Below, one piece after another: positions 25,411-34,248 of a stretch of 64,000 bases of DNA. Every line of letters starts with the position of its first letter. Within the stretch, counting starts at the first letter, position 1. The notes under the pieces are model-generated. The model was given only the letters and a program-made list of their open reading frames with translations, had not been told where the DNA came from and ran no database searches. The stretch is from Bacillus testis. Its GTDB lineage: Bacteria; Bacillota; Bacilli; Bacillales; DSM-1321. Both the position numbers and the translations under genes were made by a program. The stretch lies in NCBI RefSeq assembly GCF_001243895.1, contig NZ_LN851186.1:2516162-2580161 (forward strand), written 5' to 3'.

Positions 25411-27525
25411 ATGAGTCTTAGCCAGCGTGGCATTGCAATCTTACAAAAAGTAATCCAAGGATATTCCTATGTATCTCATTCTGAATTGATGGAACAGTTG
25501 TCCATATCCAAACGGACACTGTACTACGATGTTGAAAAGATCAATGATTGGCTTCAGGAAAACAAATTAGAACCATTAACCCATAAGCGGAATATCGGAT
25601 ATACCGTAAGCGAACCAGGAAAACAAGCAATCCGGCAAAAGCTTGCTTCATTGTCAGTAGCAGAGGACTATGTGTATTCTCCAAGAGAAAGAATCGCCAT
25701 TATTGCAATCGTGGTTTTGACAAGAGAAAGCATTGTCACCTTGCAGACCTTGCTCGACAAATTACATGTCAGCCGCAGCACAATGCTTGCCGACATTAAA
25801 CAGGCAAAGGCCGAATTGAAGGCTTTCCATCTCCACTTACAGTACAGTCATGAGACAGGATATTTCCTTAAGGGATCAGAACAAAACAAGCGTACTGTGC
25901 TCCTTACGTATCTATCTCAAATATCCGAATTATTGGATTGGCGAGACCTAATAGGGATTCCAGGCTCTTATAAATCAAGTGACATGGGAGGCGTTGTCTC
26001 TTCCAGCGGACATACATTATCCGGAGTGCTTCAAGACCTCGAGGATTATATGGGCGTACATTACACGGAAGATTTCATCCACTCCTTAAATATTCATATA
26101 ACGATGCTGATCAAGCGGTTTAACAGAGGTAAATTCATTTCCATCGATCCAGTGGAGAAAGAGGTATTGCGATCGACTAAGGAATTTGATGCCGCTACGA
26201 AAATAGCAGAAAGAATTGAAACCGCTTACCGATTGAATGTGCCAGAAGATGAAGTTTTCTATTTGACTACCTTTTTCTTAAGTGCAAAAAGAAGCAACAC
26301 CCTACCCAATACAGAAGATGCGCAGACCGCTTCTACACTGAAGCAGATCATTTCTTATATGGTAGACGACTTCCAAAAGTTCGCGTGTGTCTTTTTCACG
26401 AACCGGCATGAATTGGAGCAAAATCTGCTTCTCCATTTGAAACCCGCCTATTTTCGTATCAAATACGGCATCGATTGGAGTAACCCATTGTCGGAAACAG
26501 TGAAGAGCACCTATAAGGATTTGTTCATATTGACACAAAAGGTTGTCCATCATTTTGAATATTTTCTCGGCCAGCCAGTCTCAGATGATGAAATCGCCTA
26601 TATCGCCATCCATTTCGGCGGATGGCTGGATAAAGAAGGCATACGGGTGGAACGGCGGAAGAAAGCGGTTATCGTTTGTGCAAGCGGCATCGGGACATCG
26701 AGAATTCTGCAGAAACAGTTAGAAGACTTGCTGCCTTCCGTGGACGTTACAGAACTGTACTCGGTCCGGGAATACGAGAAAAAGAGGCTCAACAATATCG
26801 ACTATATTTTCTCTACTGTGCCTCTGCTTGAACGTACAGTTCCCGTCTATGTCGTGAGTCCCATCTTAAAAGCGTCAGAGAAAGCACGACTGCTGAAACT
26901 AGTTGAAACAGACGGAAATGCCCGTGAGCCTCAGGAAATAGACCGTCTAATCGCCATCATTAAAAAACACAGTACAATCGAGGACGAACAAGCATTATAT
27001 CAAGACCTGCTAGCATATCAGGCAAGAATGAAAGAACCGGTAAGGGAGGCTTATTACAAACCCATGCTACATGAATTATTGACCACAGACACTATACAAA
27101 TTTCAGAAGAAACAGCCAATTGGCAAGAGGCATTGCAACTGGCTTCCAAGCCCTTACTTGAAACGGGAGCAATCCGCCAGTCTTATGTAGATGCGATGAT
27201 AGACAGCGTGAACCAGCTTGGACCTTATATTGTCATCGCACCAGGCATCGCTTTGCCGCACGCACGCCCTGAGGCAGGCGTCAACAAAGTGGGAATGAGC
27301 TTTCTTAAATTGAAGAAACCATGCCCATTCTCAGAAAAACCAGAACATCAAGTCAATCTCCTATTTGTTCTGGCAGCGGTAGATAACGAAGCCCATCTGA
27401 AAGCATTGTCTCAATTATCCACCCTGCTTTCAGACTCACATAATCTCAATCTTTTATCACAAGCAGAAACAGTTAATGAAGTACTCAATGTCATTAATAA
27501 TCATTCAAAATCTGAGGAGGAATAA
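25411..27525 (+). CDS. PRD-domain transcriptional activator with PTS IIB- and IIA-like domains
   Basis: This is a 704-aa MtlR/LicR-type regulator. Domains in order: N-terminal helix-turn-helix (about 1-60, LMEQLSISKRTLYYDVEKIN), a second HTH-like region (LLDKLHVSRSTMLADI), PRD1 (about 190-290, SLNIHITMLIKRFNRG with regulatory His), PRD2 (about 305-405, YIAIHFGGWL), an EIIB-like domain with the Cys of VIVCASGIGTSRI near residue 421, and an EIIA domain with the phosphorylatable His of LPHARPE near residue 615. HPr and EII phosphorylation should control it. It is followed after 3 nt by a PTS IIB gene, then IIC, so it probably activates its own operon. Confidence 0.9.
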   Translation: MSLSQRGIAILQKVIQGYSYVSHSELMEQLSISKRTLYYDVEKINDWLQENKLEPLTHKRNIGYTVSEPGKQAIRQKLASLSVAEDYVYSPRERIAIIAIVVLTRESIVTLQTLLDKLHVSRSTMLADIKQAKAELKAFHLHLQYSHETGYFLKGSEQNKRTVLLTYLSQISELLDWRDLIGIPGSYKSSDMGGVVSSSGHTLSGVLQDLEDYMGVHYTEDFIHSLNIHITMLIKRFNRGKFISIDPVEKEVLRSTKEFDAATKIAERIETAYRLNVPEDEVFYLTTFFLSAKRSNTLPNTEDAQTASTLKQIISYMVDDFQKFACVFFTNRHELEQNLLLHLKPAYFRIKYGIDWSNPLSETVKSTYKDLFILTQKVVHHFEYFLGQPVSDDEIAYIAIHFGGWLDKEGIRVERRKKAVIVCASGIGTSRILQKQLEDLLPSVDVTELYSVREYEKKRLNNIDYIFSTVPLLERTVPVYVVSPILKASEKARLLKLVETDGNAREPQEIDRLIAIIKKHSTIEDEQALYQDLLAYQARMKEPVREAYYKPMLHELLTTDTIQISEETANWQEALQLASKPLLETGAIRQSYVDAMIDSVNQLGPYIVIAPGIALPHARPEAGVNKVGMSFLKLKKPCPFSEKPEHQVNLLFVLAAVDNEAHLKALSQLSTLLSDSHNLNLLSQAETVNEVLNVINNHSKSEEE

Positions 27526-27528
27526 AAA

Positions 27529-27798
27529 ATGAAAAAAGTACTTGTAGTATGCGGGAATGGTTTAGGAAGCAGCTTTATCGTAGAAATGAACGTGAAAAAT
27601 ATCCTGAAGGACATGGGGGCAGAAGCGGAAGTTTCCCACACTGATTTGACAACAGCCAAGTCTGAGCCTGCCGACTTATACATCGGATCCAAAGACTTAG
27701 TCGGCAATCTAGAAGATGGAACAAAAACAGTTGAAGGTCTAACGAACATTCTAGACCAAAATGAATTGCGCAGTGTACTTGAAAAACACTTCCAATAA
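27529..27798 (+). CDS. PTS system IIB component, ascorbate (Ula/Sga) type
   Basis: This 89-aa cytosolic phosphocarrier has the phospho-acceptor Cys8 in VLVVCGNGLGSSF. Size and sequence fit the lactose/ascorbate IIB superfamily, and the adjacent UlaA-like IIC supports the ascorbate type. GAGGAGG before the ATG lies inside the end of the regulator gene. Its phosphate donor would be an EIIA; the only one in the window is the domain inside the regulator. Confidence 0.88.
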   Translation: MKKVLVVCGNGLGSSFIVEMNVKNILKDMGAEAEVSHTDLTTAKSEPADLYIGSKDLVGNLEDGTKTVEGLTNILDQNELRSVLEKHFQ

Positions 27799-27914
27799 AG
27801 CTGAAAAATGATTGCGGGCGATCTGGCGAAGAGATTTTCTTCCCGGAGTCCCCTGCCTTCCATTTTAAATCGTGACTCTTTACAACAAAGAACAAGTAAC
27901 AGGGGGGAAACAAC

Positions 27915-29177
27915 ATGTTCGATTTTATCATGAAAGATATATTAGGCACGCCAGCCATACTGGTTGGATTATTCGCCATGCTCGGCCTGATTCTTCAGAA
28001 GAAAGAAATACAGGACGTCGTATCAGGAACTTTGAAGACCATCATGGGCTTTTTGATTCTAAATGGCGGCGCTTCCATATTGATTGCTTCACTCGATATA
28101 TTCGGGCAGATGTTCGAGAAAGCCTTCAAAATAGAAGGAATCATACCGAACAACGAAGCAATCGTAGCCATAGCCCAACAGGCACTTGGAAAAGAAACAG
28201 CAATGATCATGCTGTTCGGTATGGTGATGAATATTGTCATCGCTAAGTTCACGCCATTCAAGTACATTTTCTTAACCGGCCATCATACCTTATTTATGGC
28301 TTGCCTCATTTCAGCGGTATTCGCTACAGGCGGTGTAACAGGCCTTCCGCTTATCATCATCGGATCCATTATTTTAGGATTACTGATGGTATTCATGCCT
28401 GCAATGCTACAGCCATTCGTACGTCAGATCACCGGGAACGACTCAATCGCAGTCGGTCACTTCGGATCATTCGGTTACCTTGTTTCAGCAACACTCGGTA
28501 AATTCCTTGGTGATAAATCAAAATCCACGGAAGACATCAAAGTGCCTAAATCAATCGGCTTCCTGCGCGATACATCCGTCGCCATGTCATTGACGATGGC
28601 CGTCCTGTTCCTGGTTATTGCTCCTATCGCAGGTAAAGAATTTGTTGAAACAAATTTGAGCGACGGACAAAACTTCCTTGTGTTCTCCTTATTGCAAGCT
28701 ATCACATTCGCCGCTGGAGTTTATGTAGTCCTTGCCGGTGTACGGATGCTGATTGCAGAAATCGTTCCTGCCTTCAAAGGGATTGCCGACAAAGTTGTCA
28801 AAGACGCCAAACCAGCTCTTGACTGTCCAGCTGTCTTTCCTTTCGCGCCTAATGGCGTAATTATTGGATTCCTATTCAGCTTCCTGGCTGGTCTTCTATC
28901 CATGATCATCCTGCCATTAGTCGGATTGAAAGTCATTGTGCCTGGACTGATCCCTCACTTCTTCACCGGAGCTGCAGCTGGTGTATTCGGTAACGCAACA
29001 GGCGGACGGCGCGGCGCCATGATCGGTGCATTCGCAAACGGCTTGCTTATTTCCTTCCTGCCGGCTATGCTTCTGCCTTTACTTGGCTCACTCGGTTTCA
29101 AAGGAACAACGTTCGGAGATTCCGACTTCGGTGTAATCGGTATTCTACTAAGTAATTTGATTAAATTGTTTAGTTGA
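27915..29177 (+). CDS. PTS system IIC component, ascorbate type (UlaA-like)
   Basis: This 420-aa membrane permease has about 11 hydrophobic segments. Blocks typical of UlaA/SgaT are GLILQKKEIQDVVSGTLKT, GFLILNGGA, KFTPFKYIFLTGHHTLFMAC and FGNATGGRRGAMIGAFANG. It should transport and, with the IIB protein, phosphorylate L-ascorbate or a related acid sugar. AGGGGGGAA precedes the ATG. No ulaG, ulaD or other catabolic gene follows; a terminator closes the operon. Confidence 0.9.
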   Translation: MFDFIMKDILGTPAILVGLFAMLGLILQKKEIQDVVSGTLKTIMGFLILNGGASILIASLDIFGQMFEKAFKIEGIIPNNEAIVAIAQQALGKETAMIMLFGMVMNIVIAKFTPFKYIFLTGHHTLFMACLISAVFATGGVTGLPLIIIGSIILGLLMVFMPAMLQPFVRQITGNDSIAVGHFGSFGYLVSATLGKFLGDKSKSTEDIKVPKSIGFLRDTSVAMSLTMAVLFLVIAPIAGKEFVETNLSDGQNFLVFSLLQAITFAAGVYVVLAGVRMLIAEIVPAFKGIADKVVKDAKPALDCPAVFPFAPNGVIIGFLFSFLAGLLSMIILPLVGLKVIVPGLIPHFFTGAAAGVFGNATGGRRGAMIGAFANGLLISFLPAMLLPLLGSLGFKGTTFGDSDFGVIGILLSNLIKLFS

Positions 29178-29218
29178 TAAGATATAATATGATATAAAAA
29201 GCTAGTGAAAATAGAATG

Positions 29219-29265
29219 CTAAGAAACCTAATTTGGGAAAACAGGTTTCTTAGTTTCTTTTTTTG
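29219..29265 (+). terminator. Terminator of the PTS operon
   Basis: Eleven-bp perfect arms CTAAGAAACCT and AGGTTTCTTAG are followed by TTTCTTTTTTT. Confidence 0.9.
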
Positions 29266-29269
29266 CAGC

Positions 29270-29385
29270 CACCTTCCAGTCTTTATCCAATGTGCTAGCG
29301 AACTCATATAATACGATAAAATCTGGGTTTGTTTAGATGGTTTGCAGAAAGGCAAGGACGTGAAGGTGAGATACGAAAGATTTCT
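29270..29385 (-). pseudogene. Fossil of a jetC 3' segment (Walker B region)
   Basis: About 85-110 bp align with the intact jetC gene at about 45825-45925 at roughly three-quarters identity. The relic reads FIVLYEFASTLDKDWK where intact JetC has FIVLDEFDSALDEGRK, so the Walker B Asp is lost, and further upstream codons are frameshifted. Nothing else of a jetC gene is recognisable around it. It lies just downstream of a broken lipoprotein gene. Confidence 0.6.
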
Positions 29386-29390
29386 TTTTC

Positions 29391-29428
29391 CCTAATTCGA
29401 GGCCAAATCATTCATTTAAGTCTGATCA
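29391..29428. repeat. 38-bp repeat, copy A (partner at 45070-45107)
   Basis: The sequence running from CCTAATTCGAGGCC to TTAAGTCTGATCA is identical in both copies. In each place it covers the 3' end and immediate downstream flank of a copy of the same lipoprotein gene. Confidence 0.85.
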
Positions 29429-29827
29429 TTTACCACCCGTAAGTATTACAAGCAGTTCCGCCGACCTTTTCTTGTCCAGTTGAATATATTCTCTCCCGCC
29501 TCTTACAAGTTCCACTTGAGCTTCGTTTGGGCTAATCCAAAGTTTATGTACTACCGCTTTTGCTACTATACCATGATGAACGATAAACTGATAATCAGCA
29601 GGCCGTGCCATATCAACTTTCGTATGTTTCCATTCGCTATCGTGTAATATGTCTTTCACTTTTTGAACTTTTCCCTTATCTGTGGCCTCTTTGAAATCTT
29701 CGTATTCATCGCCCCTACGCTTTTAAACATCTATATATTGCTCTTTGTTTTCTACTGAGTATGAGCAGCCTGCCATCAGAACAAGCGAAACACCAATAAA
29801 AGCAATAAAATATAGTACTCGTTTCAA
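29426..29827 (-). pseudogene. Lipoprotein gene copy A, nonsense mutation
   Basis: With a TTG start at 29827 (AAAAGGAGGG upstream), the frame encodes a lipoprotein signal (LKRVLYFIAFIGVSLVLMAGC), then reaches an in-frame TAA at 29725-29723 (codon 35). Reading on, the rest is intact to a TGA at 29426 (DEYEDFKEATDKGKVQKVKD ... VILTGGK). In the paralogue at 45105-45508 this codon is CAA, so one C-to-T change made the stop. Full length would be 133 residues. Function unknown. The 77-codon frame starting internally at 29656 has no ribosome-binding site and is not taken as a gene. Confidence 0.8.
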
Positions 29828-29892
29828 GATGTCCCTCCTTTTATAATTAGGTTTTTGGAATGTCTTAATTTTAAAATAAATTCTGCCCGTAC

Positions 29893-29905
29893 ATGTTTAA
29901 AACAT
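29893..29905. promoter_or_regulatory. Candidate enhancer (UAS) of oppA1
   Basis: ATGTTTAAAACAT is a 6-1-6 palindrome 79 bp upstream of the sigma-54 promoter of oppA1. The same 13-mer lies at 32270-32282 before oppA2, and a 12/13 match at 39861-39873 before pepQ-opp. Confidence 0.5.
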
Positions 29906-29983
29906 CAAACAAAGAACAATCAACCGACAGATCCCTCCTCCTGCACACAAGAATTCAATCGAGCCCTTCCTGCCCAGACTGTT

Positions 29984-29999
29984 TGGCACATAATTTGCA
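29984..29999 (+). promoter_or_regulatory. Sigma-54 (SigL) promoter of oppA1
   Basis: TGGCAC-ATAAT-TTGCA matches the -24/-12 consensus TGGCAC-N5-TTGCW exactly. It lies 88 nt before the oppA1 start codon. Confidence 0.8.
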
Positions 30000-30087
30000 G
30001 AATATTCTTACATCAGCATTTCAGTAATTCATCAGAACGAAAAAAATGCTGCTAAAGTGTTGCCATAACATTTAAAGGGGGAAATGC

Positions 30088-31743
30088 ATGATGTTACAAA
30101 AGAAACCTTGGTCTCTTATTGTCGTATTGATGGCTCTTATGGTTACCATGGCTGCTTGCAGTAGCTACAGCAGCAACGGAAATGGAAAAAACGGAAAAGA
30201 GACTGGCGGAAGCAAAAAAGAACAAGTCCTTAATTTAACGGCAAACGATATTGCAACATTGAATTCACTGGGAAGCTATGAAGCCGGTTCCACTGTAGTA
30301 ATGAGCAATATCTTTGAAGGTCTTTACAGACTTGACGAAGAAAGCAAACCTGTCGAAGGGATTGCCGAATCCCATGATGTGTCGGATGATCAAAAAAAAT
30401 ACACATTCCATCTTCGCAAGAATGCAAAGTGGAGCAATGGGACACCAGTAACTGCCCATGATTTTGAATATGCCTGGAAAAAGGCAGTTGGCGCCGAAAC
30501 GTTAAGCCCATTTTCATTTTTAATGGCCCAGATCAAAAATGCCTCTGCCATCCAGACTCCGAGTGATCCACTTTACAACAAGCCGGACAAGTTAGGGGTA
30601 AAAGCAACCGATGATTACACGCTGGAAGTAGAGCTTGACAATCCGACACCTTACTTCTTGAGCCTGGTTACCATACCGGTGTATTATCCGCAAAACAAGG
30701 AGTTTGTCGAAGCACAGGGCGACCAGTATGCATTAGGCACTGATAAAATAATTTACAACGGTCCTTTCATTTTGAATAACTGGAAGCAGGGTACAAGCTG
30801 GACCTATAAGAAAAACCCTGATTATTGGGATGCGAAAAACGTAAAATTGGAAACCATCAATGCAACTGTGCTTAAAGAAACTTCCACAGCGGTAAATATG
30901 TACGAGGCAGGCCAACTAGACGCCGTAGGAGTCACCGCCGAATTCGTGGATCAATACAAGTCCAGCGATGAGTTCTCGACACATCTGGATTCCACTATTT
31001 ATTTCATTCGCATGAACCAGCAAAACAAAAACCTGGCAAATGTGAATATCCGCAAAGCCCTTTATATCGGATGGGATAAACAGGGTCTGGAAAAAATATT
31101 GAATGACGGATCGGTTCCTGCCGGTTATGTTGTCCCGAAAGAATTTGTCTTCGACGAAGAAGGAAATGATTTCCGTTCAAAGTATGAAAGCTTTAACAAA
31201 ACGGATATCGATCAAGCCGTTGAATACTGGAATAAAGGCCTTGAAGAGCTCGGTGTCGACAAAATGACGCTTGAATTCTTAAGCTACGACGCAGAATCTA
31301 CAAAAACCGTCGCGCAATACGTGAAAAACCAGTGGGAGAAAAATCTTCCTGGTTTAACAATCAACATTAACCAACAGCCGAACAAACAAAAGCTGGAGTT
31401 GGAAACCAAACAAGAATACGAACTGACATACAGCGGATGGGTCCCTATTTACCAGGACGCCATTACATTGCTAGAAATTTTCCATTCTGAAAATGCATAC
31501 AATTGGATGAATTTCTCCAATCCTAAAGTGGACGCCCTGATTGATTCATCATATTCAGAAGCTGATACTAAAAAACGCTGGAATAACCTGCAGGAAGCCG
31601 AAAAAATAATCCTTGAAGATCTGGCAGGGGTCTCCCCTATGTTCCAAAACGGGACAGCCATACTCCAAAAGCCATATGTAAAAGGCATAGCGCGCCACAC
31701 TTACGGCACAGGTGTATCGTATAAATGGGCATACATCGAATAA
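30088..31743 (+). CDS. oppA: Oligopeptide-binding lipoprotein OppA, copy 1
   Basis: This is a 551-aa SBP family-5 peptide receptor. Its lipoprotein signal ends in MAACSSYSS (Cys about residue 24). OppA blocks include YTFHLRKNAKWSNGTPVTAHDFEYAWKKA, VNIRKALYIGWDKQGL and RWNNLQEAEKIILEDLAGVSPM. AAAGGGGG precedes ATGATG. It is close to 90 percent identical by eye to copy 2 at 32465-34120. It has a perfect sigma-54 promoter and a palindromic UAS. Partner permeases and ATPase are encoded on the other strand at 34624-38562. Confidence 0.93.
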   Translation: MMLQKKPWSLIVVLMALMVTMAACSSYSSNGNGKNGKETGGSKKEQVLNLTANDIATLNSLGSYEAGSTVVMSNIFEGLYRLDEESKPVEGIAESHDVSDDQKKYTFHLRKNAKWSNGTPVTAHDFEYAWKKAVGAETLSPFSFLMAQIKNASAIQTPSDPLYNKPDKLGVKATDDYTLEVELDNPTPYFLSLVTIPVYYPQNKEFVEAQGDQYALGTDKIIYNGPFILNNWKQGTSWTYKKNPDYWDAKNVKLETINATVLKETSTAVNMYEAGQLDAVGVTAEFVDQYKSSDEFSTHLDSTIYFIRMNQQNKNLANVNIRKALYIGWDKQGLEKILNDGSVPAGYVVPKEFVFDEEGNDFRSKYESFNKTDIDQAVEYWNKGLEELGVDKMTLEFLSYDAESTKTVAQYVKNQWEKNLPGLTININQQPNKQKLELETKQEYELTYSGWVPIYQDAITLLEIFHSENAYNWMNFSNPKVDALIDSSYSEADTKKRWNNLQEAEKIILEDLAGVSPMFQNGTAILQKPYVKGIARHTYGTGVSYKWAYIE

Positions 31744-31761
31744 GAAAACAATAAAGTGAAA

Positions 31762-31936
31762 CTTCAATCAGCGGGGATTTTCTTCATCCCCCACTGATTG
31801 TTAGTTGTCTAGCTTCATCGGCCAGCGTCTCTTAGGTCATAAGCCATCACTATCCGTAAATCAAAACCGTATTCCCTATTGAGAGCTGTCTTATGCTCTC
31901 CCTAGGCTAACCAGGCCGATTCCGCTTTTTAGTGTT
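31762..31936. repeat. Dispersed intergenic hairpin repeat, copy 1
   Basis: It begins with a strong hairpin (CAATCAGCGGGGAT / ATCCCCCACTGATTG), continues with TTGTCTAGCTTCATCGGCCAG and ends with CCAGGCCGATTCCGCTTTTT, whose ends are complementary (ATCGGCC / GGCCGAT). A related but shorter copy lies at 44697-44780. This resembles a structured repeat family that I recall as abundant between Bacillaceae genes. It is absent downstream of oppA2, whose flank otherwise matches. The rest of the gap to 32465 repeats the oppA1 upstream region. Confidence 0.55.
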
Positions 31937-32269
31937 GAACCAATCAGGCTTTCACTGTCTGTTCATCTCCGTCTTACAATTCTTGTCTTCTCGAATTCTT
32001 GAAATGCGGGTCTTACTGCCAAGTTTTTGCGGGATAAAACGCAGAGCACAAGCGCAAGCGTTACATTCAGCGGTGAAGCTGCCGATGCAAAACTTCATCA
32101 GTTATCCTTATTGGAACAACCCATGATTTCTTAACCAATAAGCAGTCCTTTTTTAATAGGTAATCCTACTTAATTCACCTTCTGTTTTCAAAAATCCATT
32201 TATGTATATACCAGACTTTTTAGCCAAACAGATAGAATGTCTTAATTTTTAAATAAAATCTGTCCATAC

Positions 32270-32282
32270 ATGTTTAAAACAT
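32270..32282. promoter_or_regulatory. Candidate enhancer (UAS) of oppA2
   Basis: ATGTTTAAAACAT is identical to the oppA1 site and lies 78 bp upstream of the sigma-54 promoter, while flanking bases between the two copies have diverged. Confidence 0.5.
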
Positions 32283-32359
32283 TAAACAAGAATACCGAAC
32301 CAGCCGATCTCTCTTCCTGTATTCAAGAATTCAATCATGCCCTACCTGCCCAGACTGTT

Positions 32360-32375
32360 TGGCACAATACTTGCA
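32360..32375 (+). promoter_or_regulatory. Sigma-54 (SigL) promoter of oppA2
   Basis: TGGCAC-AATAC-TTGCA matches the -24/-12 consensus exactly, and the spacer differs from that of oppA1. It lies 90 nt before the start codon. Confidence 0.8.
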
Positions 32376-32464
32376 TAATATTTCGATATCAGCATTTCAA
32401 TAATTCATCAGAACGAAAAAAATGCTGCTAATGTGTTAGCCATACTATTTAAAGGGGGAAATGC

Positions 32465-34120
32465 ATGATGTTACGAAAGAAAGCTTGGTCACTTTTGGTC
32501 TTATTAATGGCGTTTATGATTGTCCTAGCTGCTTGCAGTAGCTCCAGCAGCGGCGGTAATTCAAAAAATGGAAAAGAGAACGGAGGAAGCAAGAAAGAAC
32601 AAGTCCTCAATTTAGCGGCAAACGATATTGCAACGCTGAATTCTTTGGGAAGCTATGAAGCCGGTTCCGCTGTAGTAATGAGCAATATCTTTGAAGGTCT
32701 TTACAGACTTGACGAAGAAAGCAAACCTATCGAAGGGATTGCCGAATCCCATGATGTGTCGGATGACCAAAAAAAATACACATTCCATCTGCGCAAGGAT
32801 GCAAAATGGAGCAATGGGACACCGGTAACTGCCCATGATTTTGAGTATGCCTGGAAAAAGGCAGTTGGCGCCAAAACGTTAAGCCCATTTTCATATTTAA
32901 TGGGCCCGATCAAAAACGCCTCTGCCATCCAGACTGCGAATGATCCGCTTTACAACAAACCGGACGAGTTAGGGGTAAAAGCAACCGATGATTACACGCT
33001 GGAAGTAGAGCTTGACAATCCGACGCCTTACTTCTTGAGCCTGGTTACCATACCGGTTTATTATCCGCAAAACAAGGAGTTTGTTGAAGCACAGGGCGAC
33101 CAATATGCTCTAGACACTGATAAAATGATTTACAACGGGCCTTTCATTTTGGATAACTGGAAACAGGGGGCAAGCTGGACCTATAAGAAAAACAATGATT
33201 ATTGGGATGCGAAAAACGTAAAATTGAAAACTATCAATGCAACTGTGCTTAAAGAAACTTCCACAGCGGTAAATATGTACGAGGCAGGCCAACTGGATAC
33301 CGTCGGACTCACTGCCGAATTCGTGGATCAATACAAATCCAGCGATGAGTTCTCGACATTTCTAGATTCCACTATTTATTTCATTCGCATGAACCAGAAA
33401 AATAAAAACCTGGCAAATGTGAATATCCGCAAAGCCATTGATTTCGGATGGGATAAACAGGGTCTGAAAAAAATATTGAATAACGGATCGGTTCCTGCCG
33501 GTTATGTTGTCCCGAAAGAATTTGCCTTCGATGAAGAAGGAAATGACTTCCGTTCAAAATATGAAGGCTTTAACCAAACGGATGTCGATCAAGCCGTTAA
33601 ATACTGGAATAAAGGCCTTAAAGAGCTTGATGTCGACAAAATGACGCTTGAGTTCTTAAGCTACGACGCAGAAACTACAAAAACCATCGCGCAATACGTG
33701 AAAAACCAGCTGGAGAAAAATCTTCCTGGTTTAACAATCAAAATTAACCAACAGCCGAGCAAACAAAAGCTGGATTTGGAGACCAAACAAGCATACGACT
33801 TGACATACAGCGGATGGGCCCCTGATTACCAGGATGCCATTTCATTCGTAGAAATTTTCCATTCTGCAAATCCATACAATTGGATGAATTTCTCTAATCC
33901 TAAAGTGGACGCCCTGATTGATTCATCTTATTCAGAAGCTGATACTAAAAAACGCTGGAACAATCTGCAGGAAGCCGAAAAAATAATCCTTGAAGATCTG
34001 GCAGGGGTCTCCCCTATGTTCCAAAACGGAGCAGCCCTACTCCAAAAACCATATGTAAAAGGCATAGCACGCCACCCATATGGCACAGGTGCATCGTATA
34101 AATGGGCATACATCGAATAA
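32465..34120 (+). CDS. oppA: Oligopeptide-binding lipoprotein OppA, copy 2
   Basis: This 551-aa paralogue of the preceding OppA arose by tandem duplication that included the promoter region. The lipobox is VLAACSS. Most differences are conservative, but some lie in the likely peptide-facing C-terminal lobe (SGWAPDYQDAISFVEIFHSANPYNW versus SGWVPIYQDAITLLEIFHSENAYNW), so specificity may have shifted. The copy-2 motif APDYQDAISF is closer to the usual OppA consensus. It ends about 95 nt before a bidirectional terminator. Confidence 0.93.
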   Translation: MMLRKKAWSLLVLLMAFMIVLAACSSSSSGGNSKNGKENGGSKKEQVLNLAANDIATLNSLGSYEAGSAVVMSNIFEGLYRLDEESKPIEGIAESHDVSDDQKKYTFHLRKDAKWSNGTPVTAHDFEYAWKKAVGAKTLSPFSYLMGPIKNASAIQTANDPLYNKPDELGVKATDDYTLEVELDNPTPYFLSLVTIPVYYPQNKEFVEAQGDQYALDTDKMIYNGPFILDNWKQGASWTYKKNNDYWDAKNVKLKTINATVLKETSTAVNMYEAGQLDTVGLTAEFVDQYKSSDEFSTFLDSTIYFIRMNQKNKNLANVNIRKAIDFGWDKQGLKKILNNGSVPAGYVVPKEFAFDEEGNDFRSKYEGFNQTDVDQAVKYWNKGLKELDVDKMTLEFLSYDAETTKTIAQYVKNQLEKNLPGLTIKINQQPSKQKLDLETKQAYDLTYSGWAPDYQDAISFVEIFHSANPYNWMNFSNPKVDALIDSSYSEADTKKRWNNLQEAEKIILEDLAGVSPMFQNGAALLQKPYVKGIARHPYGTGASYKWAYIE

Positions 34121-34210
34121 GTGAAAATAATAAAACGCCAGAACAAAAGCGCAAGCATTACGTTCAGCTTTGAATCTGCCGATGGAAACCCCCATAATTT
34201 CATAGCCAAT

Positions 34211-34246
34211 AAAAAAGGTGTTCCCTATCCGGAACACCTTTTTTTG
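34211..34246. terminator. Bidirectional terminator between oppA2 and the opp operon end
   Basis: GGTGTTCC (34217-34224) and GGAACACC (34231-34238) are perfect arms, flanked by A6 on one side and T7 on the other, so it serves both converging transcripts. Confidence 0.9.
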
Positions 34247-34248
34247 TG

